A stretch of DNA of 64,000 nucleotides from the NCBI GenBank assembly GCA_902464495.1, contig CABQJK010000001.1, positions 94,854 to 158,853 on the forward strand, in the 5' to 3' direction. The number at the start of each line of letters is the position of its first letter. The first letter of the stretch is position 1. The stretch is from an uncultured Collinsella sp. (GTDB lineage Bacteria; Actinomycetota; Coriobacteriia; Coriobacteriales; Coriobacteriaceae). The notes below the pieces were generated by a model. The model saw only the letters and a list, made by a program, of their open reading frames with translations, did no database searches and had not been told where the DNA came from. Both the position numbers and the translations under genes were made by a program. Positions 8,401 to 17,066 of the stretch are shown one piece after another.

Positions 8401-9826
8401 GGTGGTGCCCGTTGCATACGAAACCGCAGACGGCTGCGGTTGCGCATCGTACGCCGTGATCGGTCAGTCTATTGCGGGCTGGGGCGTCATGTTGCCGGAC
8501 GCCTCGGTGCCGCGCGTGGTGCCGTGGCCGCAGCACACGGGCTTTTTGGCCACCGTCAACGAGCAGCTGCAGCATGTTACGTGGACGCGAGGCGCATCGG
8601 CGTTTGCAACGGCACCCGTAGGCGCAGCTGGCTGCGGCCCGGCGTCGTTTAGCGTGAGCAACAACGGCAGGTGCGTCCTATACGTCGAGAACACCGACGG
8701 CAAAGTGGGGCAAACCTACGATGAAGAGGGCGAGCCGGTGGCGGTAATGGGCAAGCATTTCCGCATCTTCGCCAGCACCCTGATAGACGATCTGTTCACG
8801 GAGCCGTTCGTGCTCTGCGAGCTGGAGCACCCCATCGATCAGATAACGACGTTTTTGACCTCGGGCGGCATGCTCTCAGCACTCGCCACGCACATTGTGA
8901 GTGCCGAGCAAAGCAAGGCAGAACTACACGGCATCGAAGTGCCCCTGGTGGCGTGCGCCACGCCACTGGGCGCGATTGCCAACCTGGGCGCCGTGGTACC
9001 CGGAGCGGCAAGCGAGTCGTTTACGGTAACGGCGCGAAACGACGGCAACACACTGCTGACCGCAGGAACAGTCGATCTGTACCGAGAGGGCTCCGACCAA
9101 CCGTTCTCCAGCGCATCCATCGGATTCGGCGCGAACGCACGCATGGCATCGATCTACGATCCGGAGCTTGCCGAGGATGCATCGGTCAACGACATAGCGC
9201 ATGTGAAGTACACGCTCGAGACACTGGGCGAGCGCTTTGCCACGCACCCGCTGGTAGCCGACAACGGCAACGCCGTGCTGGCACCGGGCTGCACGGCACA
9301 GTTCCGCATGAGCTTTGCCATCCCGGAGAGCTGGAGCGGCGAGGTGGGCAAACGCGTCACACTCTACGCAAAGGCGCGTGACCTGGTGGCGCTCGACCCC
9401 GTAACGCTCGAAGAGATTCGAACGGGCGCAAACTCCGCGCTGGGCGGCGTGCTGCACGAGCTCCACATCCCCGGCGCGGCATGCGAACGCGCGGAGGTGC
9501 TGGTGGGCGTAAGCAGCAACGCCGATGCGACGGGGCTTCACGACGCCCCGATGACCGTGGACAGCGATGGCGGCTCGAGCAGCGGCGGTTCTGGCACGGG
9601 AGGCAGCTCCGGCGGAAGCGGCTCTGGCAGCGGCAAGGGTCACGACAATAACAAGCGCTCCGGTAAATCAGGCATGCTCGCTGGCACGGGCGACAGCAAC
9701 ATCCCCCTGACGGCTGCCGCAGCAGCACTCGCCGCAGCCGGAGCCGGCCTCGTCGCCTACAGCGCCCGCCGCACCGCCCTCGAGCGTAGCGGCAGCGATG
9801 AAGCCGGTACGGATGGGTCCCGCTAA
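5459..9826 (+). CDS. Giant Tat-exported, sortase-anchored surface protein (1455 aa)
   Basis: The N-terminus DRRSLLVAGASSLASIML is a twin-arginine-type signal ending near AHADE. A prealbumin/Cna-B-like segment follows (roughly residues 60-140, AGAKVTLTS...DDEGTAIFEV). The middle, about 1000 residues, has no family I recognise, with beta-rich stretches and a FATHPL/ELEHPI repeat-like C-terminal part. A Gly/Ser-rich linker (about 1365-1390) leads to LAGTGDSN, a hydrophobic helix and ARR. This is a cell-wall sorting signal with Ala in place of Pro (LAGTG for LPXTG). ATG 5459 has GGGAG upstream; the open frame extends 285 nt further upstream but overlaps the LuxR gene. The use of Tat rather than Sec export suggests folding or cofactor binding before export. 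Function unknown. Confidence 0.8.
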   Translation: MLDRRSLLVAGASSLASIMLPRVPGSTNAFILPLAPTEAHADEKDPFRVLVLSRTMFGVVVVDVANKNTPIAGAKVTLTSRYAAGKQLAATTDDEGTAIFEVAPLSEGYVDEATLLDAYDFNGGISISMPGYRDVEIPLARIQGGTAVTAPTRPLSDGEPYFRQLTFDEWDIQYADATFMAMPKDDPTNEQSDTHAFTVQVHLPQGGQATLRINKVMPAAGSSSETVTQIGQIKASASGADNLATFTLEDKFLDAASGLLEEGCKLRFALDYQGKTYTLSSPMAVATAPSAKAESGSTTIIPTTMDQEITPFDFPAAFPGIGGNKFTCWMPTFPILFDFSFAGYVLFGGGYKPASYMNDSGNPDPEYWKKSPRESGAKQANRYLDEMEGKWNQYKSMSAGSGTDPRNTKLLRHHCTLLFTMDIATQVYGSLAYDWVGKTWGDNNDPAFGNIKALFQVKTDLNWTEQFTLGPVPFFLNVNPWVLAKLALAVGAHTHGSGAAFFKNISLDYSNTSGSFTIQIGLAVTFGAGVAGVASSAVRGAASLTLFIGYEKADGHQLPRLRVGADVDVDVILQFVMFKWTTKAWSGSWPTLLDSWNMSVNNGDQYVLQRSELALDGDTPYTLDACFGAAGNAESGGVPQFIASATIVTNAELLACAEVAATAVNAAPVVRDWEQAVTRIELDADAESNDTGQVEHFVHALIENDDNATPMYEYTYIGQATNAVADSNANSAGVSEDERGGIKPSSDKVLFTGVLSEAHMKFAEIAGVECLFRIASVRYGEDGRSRLVVHTKANGAWSAPIPVDFPLGFGEGDVERNGIFDYDFDVIEYTDGAGRTDAYVLLVSGERPEGDATRFDTASTAGILSVVRLRISNSEVRVISHTSWRSISRGRPQEDGYHCLQCPRITVGKTLVDGRLSGAYLHRRGASAEKALGTEAEVALECFTLWSDVSGDSLTFRQVLRFPQAPSSIELGAPENINGKMVVPVAYETADGCGCASYAVIGQSIAGWGVMLPDASVPRVVPWPQHTGFLATVNEQLQHVTWTRGASAFATAPVGAAGCGPASFSVSNNGRCVLYVENTDGKVGQTYDEEGEPVAVMGKHFRIFASTLIDDLFTEPFVLCELEHPIDQITTFLTSGGMLSALATHIVSAEQSKAELHGIEVPLVACATPLGAIANLGAVVPGAASESFTVTARNDGNTLLTAGTVDLYREGSDQPFSSASIGFGANARMASIYDPELAEDASVNDIAHVKYTLETLGERFATHPLVADNGNAVLAPGCTAQFRMSFAIPESWSGEVGKRVTLYAKARDLVALDPVTLEEIRTGANSALGGVLHELHIPGAACERAEVLVGVSSNADATGLHDAPMTVDSDGGSSSGGSGTGGSSGGSGSGSGKGHDNNKRSGKSGMLAGTGDSNIPLTAAAAALAAAGAGLVAYSARRTALERSGSDEAGTDGSR

Positions 9827-9872
9827 CTCTCAGCCGCTTTTTTGAGCGGCGTTGACCCTGTTCGTCGAGCAC

Positions 9873-9911
9873 AAAAGGGGCTGGCTCTGATAACCCAGAG
9901 TCAGCCCCTTT
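9873..9911. terminator. Bidirectional terminator
   Basis: A stem of about 16 bp (AAAGGGGCTGGCTCTG with one mismatch to its partner) has A-run and T-run flanks. It sits between convergent genes, with a weaker hairpin (GCCGCT/AGCGGC) at 9833-9850 just before it. Confidence 0.8.
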
Positions 9912-9916
9912 GCGCA

Positions 9917-10501
9917 TTAGATATCGACGGTATCGCCGAGCTCTGCCTCGAGCTTGGCGCGACGTCTTTTCGCCGTGAAGAACGATGCGCACAGGACAGC
10001 AAACGTGGCCGCGAAAATCGTCGCACCGCAGAACACGCCCGTGGCCAGGTTCGCCAACCAAAAGACGCTTTCGAGCGGTACGATCTGCGCCTCAGCGATA
10101 CAGCGCATTGCAGCAATAACAAGCGCGAACGCGGCGCCGCTAAGGCCGCTGACAAGCAGGAAATATCCAACAGGAAGATACTCGGTTTGCCCAAAACGAT
10201 TGGTATCGACATAGCCCTTCCGCGTTTGCAGTCCTGCGCAAATCAACATCACGAGAACGAGCCACAAATACATGGCTGCCTCGAACGGCGTTGCAAAGCC
10301 ATGCGGCATTTCACTGGCGTCGCTGTGAACCCACGCAACCTGTCGAGCTATAAACTGGTAGAAAAAGATCATCAACATGCCAAACGAAAGCAGTACGAAA
10401 CCAATCTTGTAGATCTTCGCGTTCTCAGCCTCTAGGCGCTCATCCTTTGGTCCGGCATATTCACGCCACTTTTGCACGAGTTTCAGATCTTCATATTTCA
10501 T
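9917..10501 (-). CDS. Four-TM membrane protein paired with Xre regulator (DUF6773-like)
   Basis: A 194-residue protein with an amphipathic N-terminus (KYEDLKLVQKWREYAGPKDE), then four hydrophobic helices at about residues 31-52, 73-90, 107-128 and 145-168, and a basic C-terminus (TAKRRRAKLEAELG). Small membrane proteins of this shape commonly accompany short Xre regulators in Firmicutes and Actinobacteria. Here the gene lies 9 nt downstream of one on the same strand. I infer a two-gene operon; the role is not known. Confidence 0.7.
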   Translation of the reverse strand: MKYEDLKLVQKWREYAGPKDERLEAENAKIYKIGFVLLSFGMLMIFFYQFIARQVAWVHSDASEMPHGFATPFEAAMYLWLVLVMLICAGLQTRKGYVDTNRFGQTEYLPVGYFLLVSGLSGAAFALVIAAMRCIAEAQIVPLESVFWLANLATGVFCGATIFAATFAVLCASFFTAKRRRAKLEAELGDTVDI

Positions 10502-10510
10502 AGTGGCCTC

Positions 10511-10741
10511 CTAAAGAGTATTAGGGTCGGCGTCGGTTTCGTCTTCCCAAAACAAGTCGTTCAACGTAACACGCAGCGCCTTACAGATTGCCACGCACAA
10601 ATTGAGCGTGGGGTTGTAGCCGCCCGCCTCAATAAGACCGATAGTCTGGCGCGTAACGCCCACGGCCTGGGCTAAATCGGCTTGCGAAAGGCCAGCCGCC
10701 GCGCGCGCCGCCTTCATGCGAAGGTTCTTTTTACCTGGCAT
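10511..10741 (-). CDS. Xre/Cro-family HTH regulator (76 aa)
   Basis: The protein is a single HTH_3 domain (residues 9-64: MKAARAAAGLSQADLAQAVG, then VTRQTIGLIEAGGYNP) with the typical ending of YozG/Xre regulators (KALRVTLNDLFWEDE). ATG 10741 has AAAGGA 7 nt upstream; the longer frame to 10801 has no site. It heads the operon with the membrane protein at 9917. Confidence 0.88.
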   Translation of the reverse strand: MPGKKNLRMKAARAAAGLSQADLAQAVGVTRQTIGLIEAGGYNPTLNLCVAICKALRVTLNDLFWEDETDADPNTL

Positions 10742-11176
10742 AAAGTTCCTTTCGTCGTATTGGACAAATATGCGTTGCATCATGCCAGAAATATATTGCA
10801 TCGACTAATTGATGTCAACTATATCTGTCATCGGTATACGGATATAGCAGTTTCGATTCGTCATTCCATCTTACTCGGGCGGAACCGACTCGGTTTTGTC
10901 CGAGTAAGATTGGGCATCCGCGAACTCATCGAATTTCTGAATCGTGTCACCCATAATCGTTCGATTTTGTTTAGTAAAACTAGGTCCCTATTAAATAAAA
11001 TTCGTTTGTATCCAAATTTGTTTAACAATGCCGCGCTACCACTAAACACTATACCCGTTAATTCGAACGCTTGTTCGATGGATTTCATGTTGGATGGAAT
11101 CGTCTGTGGGCTGGGCTATGCTACCTTGACTATCTATATGACTTAAACGCAGCAAAGGAGCACCGAGAGAGCGAGT
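10742..11176. other. 435-bp AT-rich intergenic region with an 11-bp inverted repeat
   Basis: No credible gene. The stretch is clearly more AT-rich than its surroundings. An inverted repeat ATCTTACTCGG / CCGAGTAAGAT lies at 10868-10910, with a 21-nt loop that itself contains AACCGA and TCGGTT. It could be an operator, an attenuator hairpin or part of the leader of the topoisomerase operon. The gene at 11177 has AAAGGAG about 19 nt upstream, then a poor GAGAGAG spacer. Confidence 0.5.
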
Positions 11177-13174
11177 ATGGCAAAAAACACCGCAAACTAT
11201 GGTAATGACAGTATCCGCCAGCTCAAGGACGAGGAGCGCGTACGCCTGCGCCCCGCCGTCATCTTTGGCTCGGACGGACTCGATGGCTGCGCGCATGCTG
11301 CCTTCGAGATCTTGTCCAACGCCGTTGACGAGGCGCGCCAGGGCTACGGCAAGCTCATCACCCTTACCGCCTTTCGCGATGGCTCCATTCAGGTAGAGGA
11401 CAACGGCCGCGGCTGCCCGCTCGACTGGAACCCCTCCGAGAAGCGCTTTAACTGGGAGCTCGTCTTTTGCGAGCTCTACGCCGGCGGCAAGTATAACAAC
11501 AACCAGGGCGGCGACTACGACTTCTCGCTCGGCACCAACGGCCTGGGCTCCTGCGCGACCCAGTACGCTTCCGAGTACATGGACGTCACGGTTTGGCGTG
11601 ACGGTAACAAGTATTCCCTGCACTTTAAGAAGGGTAAGGTCGTCGGCGCCAAAAAGAAGGCGCTCGAGATTGAGCCCAGCGACGAGAACCGCACCGGCAC
11701 CACCATCAAGTGGCGCCCCGATCTTGAGGTCTTTACCTCGATCAGCATTCCCCACGATTGGTATCGCGAGACCATGCGCCGTCAGGCCGTGGTCAACGCC
11801 AACGTGACCTTCCGCCTGCGCATTGAGGGCGACGATGGCGAGTTTTCCGAAGAGGACTTTTGCTACCCCAAGGGCATCGAGGACTACGTGCTCGAGAAGG
11901 TCGGTGCCGACTACCTCACCGAGCCCTTCTTTATCGAGGCCGACCGCCGCGGTCGCGACCGCGAGGACCTGCCCGACTACAACGTTAAGATCACCGCGTG
12001 CATGTGCTTCTCGCGCACCTTCATGATGCAGGAGTACTACCACAACTCCTCCTGGCTCGAGAACGGCGGTTCGCCCGAGAAGGCGGCCCGTAGCGCTCTG
12101 ACCAGCGCCATCGATGCCTACATCAAGCAACAGGGCAAGTACAACAAAAACGAGAGCGGCATCAAATGGCAGGACGTCCAGGACTGCCTGGTTCTGGTGA
12201 CTAACTGCTTCTCCACCCAGACGTCCTACGAAAACCAGACCAAGAAGGCCATCAACAACCGCTTTATCCAGCAGGCCATGACTGCCTTCTTTAAGGAGCG
12301 CCTCTCGACCTACTTGATCGAGAACAAAGACGCTGCCAACAAGATCATGGAGCAGGTGCTCATCAACAAGCGTTCGCGCGAGAACGCCGAGAAGACGCGC
12401 CAGAGCATCAAGACCAATCTGCAGCAGAAGACCGACATGGCCAACCGCGTGCAGAAGTTCATCGACTGCCGCTCCAAGGACAAGGACCGTCGCGAGATCT
12501 ACATCGTAGAGGGCGACTCGGCAGCAGGCGCCATCCGCACCTCGCGCGATGCCGAGTTCCAGGGCGTTATGCCCGTTCGCGGTAAGATCCTCAACTGCCT
12601 GAAGGAGGACTACCCGCGCATCTTTAAGTCCGACATCATCATGGACCTCATGCGCGTGCTGGGCTGCGGCGTAGAGATCAAGGACAAGCGCATCAAGAAC
12701 CTCGGTGCCTTTGACCTGGATAATCTCAACTGGAACAAGGTCATCATCTGTACGGACGCCGACGTCGACGGTTATCACATCCGCACGCTCGTACTCACCA
12801 TGCTCTACCGCCTGGTGCCCACACTTATCGACGAGGGCTACGTGTATATCGCCGAGTCGCCGCTCTACGAGATCAACTGCAAAGAGAAGACCTACTTTGC
12901 CTACACCGAGCTCGAGAAGAACGGCATTCTTAAGGAGATCGGCGACCAGAAGTGTTCCATCAACCGCTCCAAGGGTCTTGGTGAAAACGATCCGGACATG
13001 ATGTGGCTCACCACCATGAACCCCGAGACGCGCCGCCTGATCAAGGTGGAGCCCGAGGACGTCACCAAGATGGAAATCATGTTCAACCTGTTGCTGGGCA
13101 ACGACGAGGCTGGCCGCAAGCGTCACATCTCCGAGCACGGCAAGGAATACCTGGACCAGCTGGACCTGCAGTAG
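11177..13174 (+). CDS. GyrB/ParE-type ATPase subunit of an accessory type IIA topoisomerase
   Basis: A 665-residue protein in the usual GyrB/ParE order: GHKL ATPase domain (LSNAVDEA, DNGRGCP, TNGLGSC), transducer, and TOPRIM domain (EGDSAAG near residue 450 and DADVDGYHI). It ends with the conserved C-terminus. Its sequence is unusual in places (LNWNKVIICTDADVDG). With the partner gene 45 nt downstream it forms a complete topoisomerase. Whether it is the cell's topoisomerase IV or an extra gyrase cannot be settled without the rest of the genome. The low Arg/Lys N-terminus and late AAA-tract resemble the third pair seen in clostridia. Confidence 0.9.
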   Translation: MAKNTANYGNDSIRQLKDEERVRLRPAVIFGSDGLDGCAHAAFEILSNAVDEARQGYGKLITLTAFRDGSIQVEDNGRGCPLDWNPSEKRFNWELVFCELYAGGKYNNNQGGDYDFSLGTNGLGSCATQYASEYMDVTVWRDGNKYSLHFKKGKVVGAKKKALEIEPSDENRTGTTIKWRPDLEVFTSISIPHDWYRETMRRQAVVNANVTFRLRIEGDDGEFSEEDFCYPKGIEDYVLEKVGADYLTEPFFIEADRRGRDREDLPDYNVKITACMCFSRTFMMQEYYHNSSWLENGGSPEKAARSALTSAIDAYIKQQGKYNKNESGIKWQDVQDCLVLVTNCFSTQTSYENQTKKAINNRFIQQAMTAFFKERLSTYLIENKDAANKIMEQVLINKRSRENAEKTRQSIKTNLQQKTDMANRVQKFIDCRSKDKDRREIYIVEGDSAAGAIRTSRDAEFQGVMPVRGKILNCLKEDYPRIFKSDIIMDLMRVLGCGVEIKDKRIKNLGAFDLDNLNWNKVIICTDADVDGYHIRTLVLTMLYRLVPTLIDEGYVYIAESPLYEINCKEKTYFAYTELEKNGILKEIGDQKCSINRSKGLGENDPDMMWLTTMNPETRRLIKVEPEDVTKMEIMFNLLLGNDEAGRKRHISEHGKEYLDQLDLQ

Positions 13175-13219
13175 CAGCAAATCGATAACGACGGCCCATA
13201 AGAAGTTCAAGAGGATATC

Positions 13220-15460
13220 GTGGCAAAGAAGAAGACGAAGAACCAGCCCAAGAAAAAGCAGGTCAACGCCGAGAACGTCATCGGCCTGCACTCCGAGGTC
13301 ACCGATCAGCCGATCACGCAGACGCTCGAGGTCAACTACATGCCCTACGCTATGAGCGTCAACGTCTCGCGTGCGTTCCCCGAGATTGACGGCTTTAAGC
13401 CCTCGCACCGCAAGCTGCTCTACACCATGTACAAGATGGGTCTGCTCAAGGGCGAGCGCCAGAAGAGCGCCAACATCGTGGGCCAGACCATGAAGCTCAA
13501 CCCGCACGGCGACGCCGCGATCTACGAGACGATGGTGCGCCTGGCCACCGGCAACGAGGCGTTGCTCGCCCCCTTCGTGGAGTCGAAGGGCAACTTTGGC
13601 AAGTACTATTCGGGCGACCTGAGCTACGCCGCCTCGCGCTATACCGAGGCCAAGCTCTCCCCCATTAGCGCCGAGATCTTCAAGGACATCGACAAGGACC
13701 CGGTCGACTTCGTCGACAGCTACGACGGCGCCATGAAGGAGCCACGCCTGCTGCCCACCACGTTCCCCAACATCCTCGTCTCGGCCAACAAGGGCATCGG
13801 CGTCGCCATGGCATCCGATATCTGCGGTTTCAACCTCAACGAGGTCTGTACCGCCACAATGCATTACCTGCAGGATCCCGACTGCGACCTGCTCGAATAC
13901 ATGCCCATGCCCGACTTCTCGACCGGCGGCGAAATTATCTACCGCCGCGAGGAGATGGAAAAGATAATCGAGACCGGCCTTGGCAGCTTCCAGATCCGCT
14001 CCCGCTGGCGCTGGATTCCCGAAGAGCGCATCATCGAGGTCTACGAGATCCCCTACACCACCAAAACCGATGTCATCATCGAGCGCATCGTCAAGCTCTC
14101 CAAGGAGGGCAAGGTCAAGGAGATCGCTGACATTCGCGACGAGACCGACCTTTCGGGCCTGCGCATCGCCATCGACCTTAAGCGCGGCGTCGACCCCGAC
14201 AAACTCATGGCCAAGCTCTATCGCTCGACCACGCTGCAGGATTCGTTCTCGTGCAACTTCAACGTGCTCGTCGACGGCTATCCCCGTGTTATGGGCGTGC
14301 GCCAGATCCTGCACGAGTGGGTCAAGTGGCGCATCCAGTCCACGCGTCGCCGCATCAACTTTGACCTGGGCAAAAAGTCCGAGCGCCTGCACCTGCTGCA
14401 CGGCCTTGAGGCAATTCTGCTCGACATCGACAAGGCGATCGCCATCATCCGCGGCACCAAGCTCGAGGCCGAGGTCGTGCCCAACCTTATGAAGGGTTTC
14501 GACATCGACGAGACCCAGGCCGAGTTTGTCGCCGAGCTCAAGCTCCGCAACATCAACGAGGAGTACATCCTCAACCGCACCAAGGACATCGCCAAGCTCG
14601 AAGGTGAGATCGCCGAGCTTGAGGAGATCCTCTCCAGCGAAGAGAACATCAAGAAGGTCATCAGCGACGAGCTGGCCGCCGTCAACAAGAAGTACGTGAT
14701 GCCGCGCCGCACGGGCAGGATTGAGCCCCATGAGGTTATCGAGGTGAGCCTGGAGCCCGAGGTCGAGGAGTACCCGGTCACCATCATGCTCTCGCGCGAC
14801 GGCTACCTCAAGAAGATGACCGATCGCGTGCTCAAGAAGGCCGCCACGCTCAAGTACAAAGACGGCGACAAGCCCTTTATCGAGTTCCCGTCCTCCAACA
14901 CGCACGAGCTGCTGGTCTTTACCAACAAGAGCCAAGTATACAAGTGCAAGGTCGCCGCATTTGAGGACACCAAGTCGGCCCAGCTGGGCTCGTACCTGCC
15001 GACCGATCTTGAAATGGAACCCGACGAGAGCGTCATCTGGGTCATCGACCCCGAGGATTACAAGGCCGACGTGCTATTCGTCTTTGAGAACGGCCGTGTG
15101 GTGCGCGTTGCGCTTTCCGGATATGTCACCAAGACCAACCGCAAGCGCCTCAAGAACGCCATCTACGGCGGCAGTAAGCTGCTGTATGCCCAGGTGCTCA
15201 AGGAAGATCGCGACATTGCGCTGGTCTCGAGCGACTACCGTCTGATGAACTTCAACACGTCGCTGCTCAAGACTAAGACGACCACCAACACGCAGGGCGT
15301 CCAGGCTTTCACGGCCAAGAAGGGCCGCTCGGTCACCACCGTCGGCACGACCGAAGACATCCTCGGCGCCGGCGTCTCGGCCGAAAAGTTCACCGCGCAG
15401 AGCCTGCCCTCCGCCGGTGCCCTCATGAAAGAAAACGACATGCCGAGTCTGTTTGACTAG
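13220..15460 (+). CDS. GyrA/ParC-type DNA-cleaving subunit of the accessory topoisomerase
   Basis: A 746-residue protein with GTG start and AGAGG upstream. The breakage-reunion domain opens with YMPYAMSVNVSRAFPEIDG. The catalytic Tyr lies in SYAASRYTEAKLS (about residue 140), followed by the GEXX-type NPHGDAAIYETM region. A coiled-coil gate (about residues 420-490) precedes a C-terminal domain that is shorter than in GyrA and has no clear GyrA-box, more like ParC. The N-terminus is lysine-rich (KKKTKNQPKKK). Same operon as the ATPase subunit. Confidence 0.9.
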   Translation: MAKKKTKNQPKKKQVNAENVIGLHSEVTDQPITQTLEVNYMPYAMSVNVSRAFPEIDGFKPSHRKLLYTMYKMGLLKGERQKSANIVGQTMKLNPHGDAAIYETMVRLATGNEALLAPFVESKGNFGKYYSGDLSYAASRYTEAKLSPISAEIFKDIDKDPVDFVDSYDGAMKEPRLLPTTFPNILVSANKGIGVAMASDICGFNLNEVCTATMHYLQDPDCDLLEYMPMPDFSTGGEIIYRREEMEKIIETGLGSFQIRSRWRWIPEERIIEVYEIPYTTKTDVIIERIVKLSKEGKVKEIADIRDETDLSGLRIAIDLKRGVDPDKLMAKLYRSTTLQDSFSCNFNVLVDGYPRVMGVRQILHEWVKWRIQSTRRRINFDLGKKSERLHLLHGLEAILLDIDKAIAIIRGTKLEAEVVPNLMKGFDIDETQAEFVAELKLRNINEEYILNRTKDIAKLEGEIAELEEILSSEENIKKVISDELAAVNKKYVMPRRTGRIEPHEVIEVSLEPEVEEYPVTIMLSRDGYLKKMTDRVLKKAATLKYKDGDKPFIEFPSSNTHELLVFTNKSQVYKCKVAAFEDTKSAQLGSYLPTDLEMEPDESVIWVIDPEDYKADVLFVFENGRVVRVALSGYVTKTNRKRLKNAIYGGSKLLYAQVLKEDRDIALVSSDYRLMNFNTSLLKTKTTTNTQGVQAFTAKKGRSVTTVGTTEDILGAGVSAEKFTAQSLPSAGALMKENDMPSLFD

Positions 15461-15496
15461 GACGACGGTGGCCAAACCGTCATGGTCATACAAAGC

Positions 15497-15539
15497 AGCG
15501 GGGCCCGGAGCGCAGCAGCATCGCGCTCCGGGCCCCGCT
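15497..15539. terminator. Strong terminator after topoisomerase operon
   Basis: A perfect 17-bp stem (AGCGGGGCCCGGAGCGC with its complement) and a 9-nt loop lie between convergent genes. Confidence 0.8.
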
Positions 15540-15553
15540 CGCTGCAACGTATA

Positions 15554-16762
15554 TCATATGCCCCACACGGGAATCGCTTGGACATCCTTGGTAATAAGGT
15601 ATGGATCCGGGGTTTGACAGACAACGTGTCCAAACCCAATTTCATAGCCGGTCAGGCCCTCGAGACAGGAAAAATTCTTTACTGCATCTTTGCCCACCGT
15701 GGCTGACATCTTCACCTCGACGGGATGGAGAATATGGCCCTCTTGGATGAGCAAATCAATTTCGCGCTTCTTTTGGTCTCGATAGAACCATACGTCGCGA
15801 AGGCTCTTCCCCGCGTTCATAAAGCTCTTCAAAATTTCCGAGACAACGAACGTCTCAAATATATGCCCCGCCGCGGCCCCGTTGCGCAATTGCTCCGGCG
15901 TTATCCACCTCGTTAGATGACAAACAAGACCTGTATCCATAAAGAATATTTTAGGGGTCTTGGTCAGACGCTTATCGACATTAGGCCAAAAGGGCTCGAC
16001 AATCCGAACGATGTTCGACGCCTGCAAAACCGAGAGCCAAGCCTTCACCGTCTTACGGTCGACGTCAACGGTGTTTCCAATATCGGTGGCATTTAACAGT
16101 TGCCCCGTTCTCGCTGCGCACGCGACCATAAAGCTGTAGAACTTCGCCTCATCCTTCACGTTTACAAGATCGCGAACATCGCGTTCGAGATATGCGGCAA
16201 CGTAGTCGGAATAATAGGAGTCCCAATCGATATTTGGGTCTTGCAGTTCGGGCATCGAACCCCTATGGATGATGTTCCAAATATTTCCCGAAGACATCTT
16301 AGAGGCCAAGGAAACCTTTTTGGGGATATACGGACGAGGGCCCTGGGAACCACCAACAAGCTCTCGCAAGCTTAAAGAGGGCATCTCCAGAATTCTAATC
16401 CTCCCCGCCAAAGATTCGCTCACCCCTTTCATGAGGTGATATGTCTGGGATCCCGTGAGGACGATTCGGCCCTTCTCCTCTGATTGATCGACAACCCACT
16501 TCACCGGAGAAAAAAGCTCAGGCACGCGCTGAATCTCATCAATGATGATCGGCAAATCATGAGACTCGAAAAACAGGGCGGCATCCTCTTTTGCAAGAAG
16601 ATAATCCCGCGGGTTCTCCATCGAAACATAGTCGAATCGGTCGCCTAGATGTTGCTTGAGAACCGTCGTCTTCCCAACTTGGCGCGCTCCGGTCACCAGG
16701 ACAACTTTTCCCTGCCCCAGCATCGAATCTATCGTCTGTTCAATTTCGCGCTCGATGTACAT
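15554..16762 (-). CDS. AAA_14/DUF4143 ATP-binding protein
   Basis: A 402-residue protein with Walker A GARQVGKT near residue 27, Walker B IIIDEIQRVPEL (about 78-89), the sensor segment VLTGSQTYHLMKG, and a C-terminal DUF4143 domain with a nuclease-like PD-D/ExK-type fold (KKREIDLLIQEG, HPVEVKMS). The start is ATG 16762 with GGGAGG 7 nt upstream, rather than ATG 16801. These ATPases are common and variably distributed in gut bacteria; a DNA-processing or toxin-like role has been suggested but is unproven. Nearby remnants show that this locus turns over. Confidence 0.88.
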   Translation of the reverse strand: MYIEREIEQTIDSMLGQGKVVLVTGARQVGKTTVLKQHLGDRFDYVSMENPRDYLLAKEDAALFFESHDLPIIIDEIQRVPELFSPVKWVVDQSEEKGRIVLTGSQTYHLMKGVSESLAGRIRILEMPSLSLRELVGGSQGPRPYIPKKVSLASKMSSGNIWNIIHRGSMPELQDPNIDWDSYYSDYVAAYLERDVRDLVNVKDEAKFYSFMVACAARTGQLLNATDIGNTVDVDRKTVKAWLSVLQASNIVRIVEPFWPNVDKRLTKTPKIFFMDTGLVCHLTRWITPEQLRNGAAAGHIFETFVVSEILKSFMNAGKSLRDVWFYRDQKKREIDLLIQEGHILHPVEVKMSATVGKDAVKNFSCLEGLTGYEIGFGHVVCQTPDPYLITKDVQAIPVWGI

Positions 16763-16814
16763 AGAATCGCCTCCCGTTATGGAGCCTATTATCTCGTACA
16801 AACGTTAATTGGTC

Positions 16815-16841
16815 AAAATCGGGAGTGCTACTCCCGATTTT
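16815..16841. repeat. Perfect 12-bp inverted repeat upstream of the ATPase gene
   Basis: AAAATCGGGAGT and its exact complement are separated by GCT. It lies 52 nt upstream of the ATPase start and at the edge of the following gene remnant. It could be an operator or a hairpin left at a recombination joint. Confidence 0.6.
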
Positions 16842-16863
16842 CACTCACAATCTTCTGCCTGAT

Positions 16864-17037
16864 TCTGGATCCAGCAGGGTCTCGGAGATCGCCAAGCGTA
16901 TGGGCGTCGCCAGCAACTACACAAGCCAGTACAAGCGCCGCCTCCTCGAGGACGGCGTTATCGGGAAACGTGGACGTGGCCTCGTCGGCTTCGACATCCC
17001 CGCGTTCAGGGAATTATTGAGCGAGAAGGCGTTTTAG
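16864..17037 (+). pseudogene. 3' remnant of an ATPase of the archaeal-ATPase/winged-helix type
   Basis: The frame has no good start and resembles only the C-terminal winged helix of large ATP-binding proteins: SRVSEIAKRMGVASNYTSQY, then KRRLLEDGVIGKRGRG and FDIPAFRELLSEKAF, then stop. The ATPase core is missing. It is a 5'-deleted relic next to a complete AAA_14 ATPase, consistent with replacement at the locus. Confidence 0.55.
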
Positions 17038-17066
17038 CACACCGGAATTGTCCGCTGGGGCATCGA

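Noticed and set aside
11042..14935. Minus-strand open frame of 1297 codons across the topoisomerase genes
   Set aside because: Antisense shadow of two clearly homologous genes. The high GC of codon third positions keeps stops away, and it has no start with a ribosome site or recognisable family.
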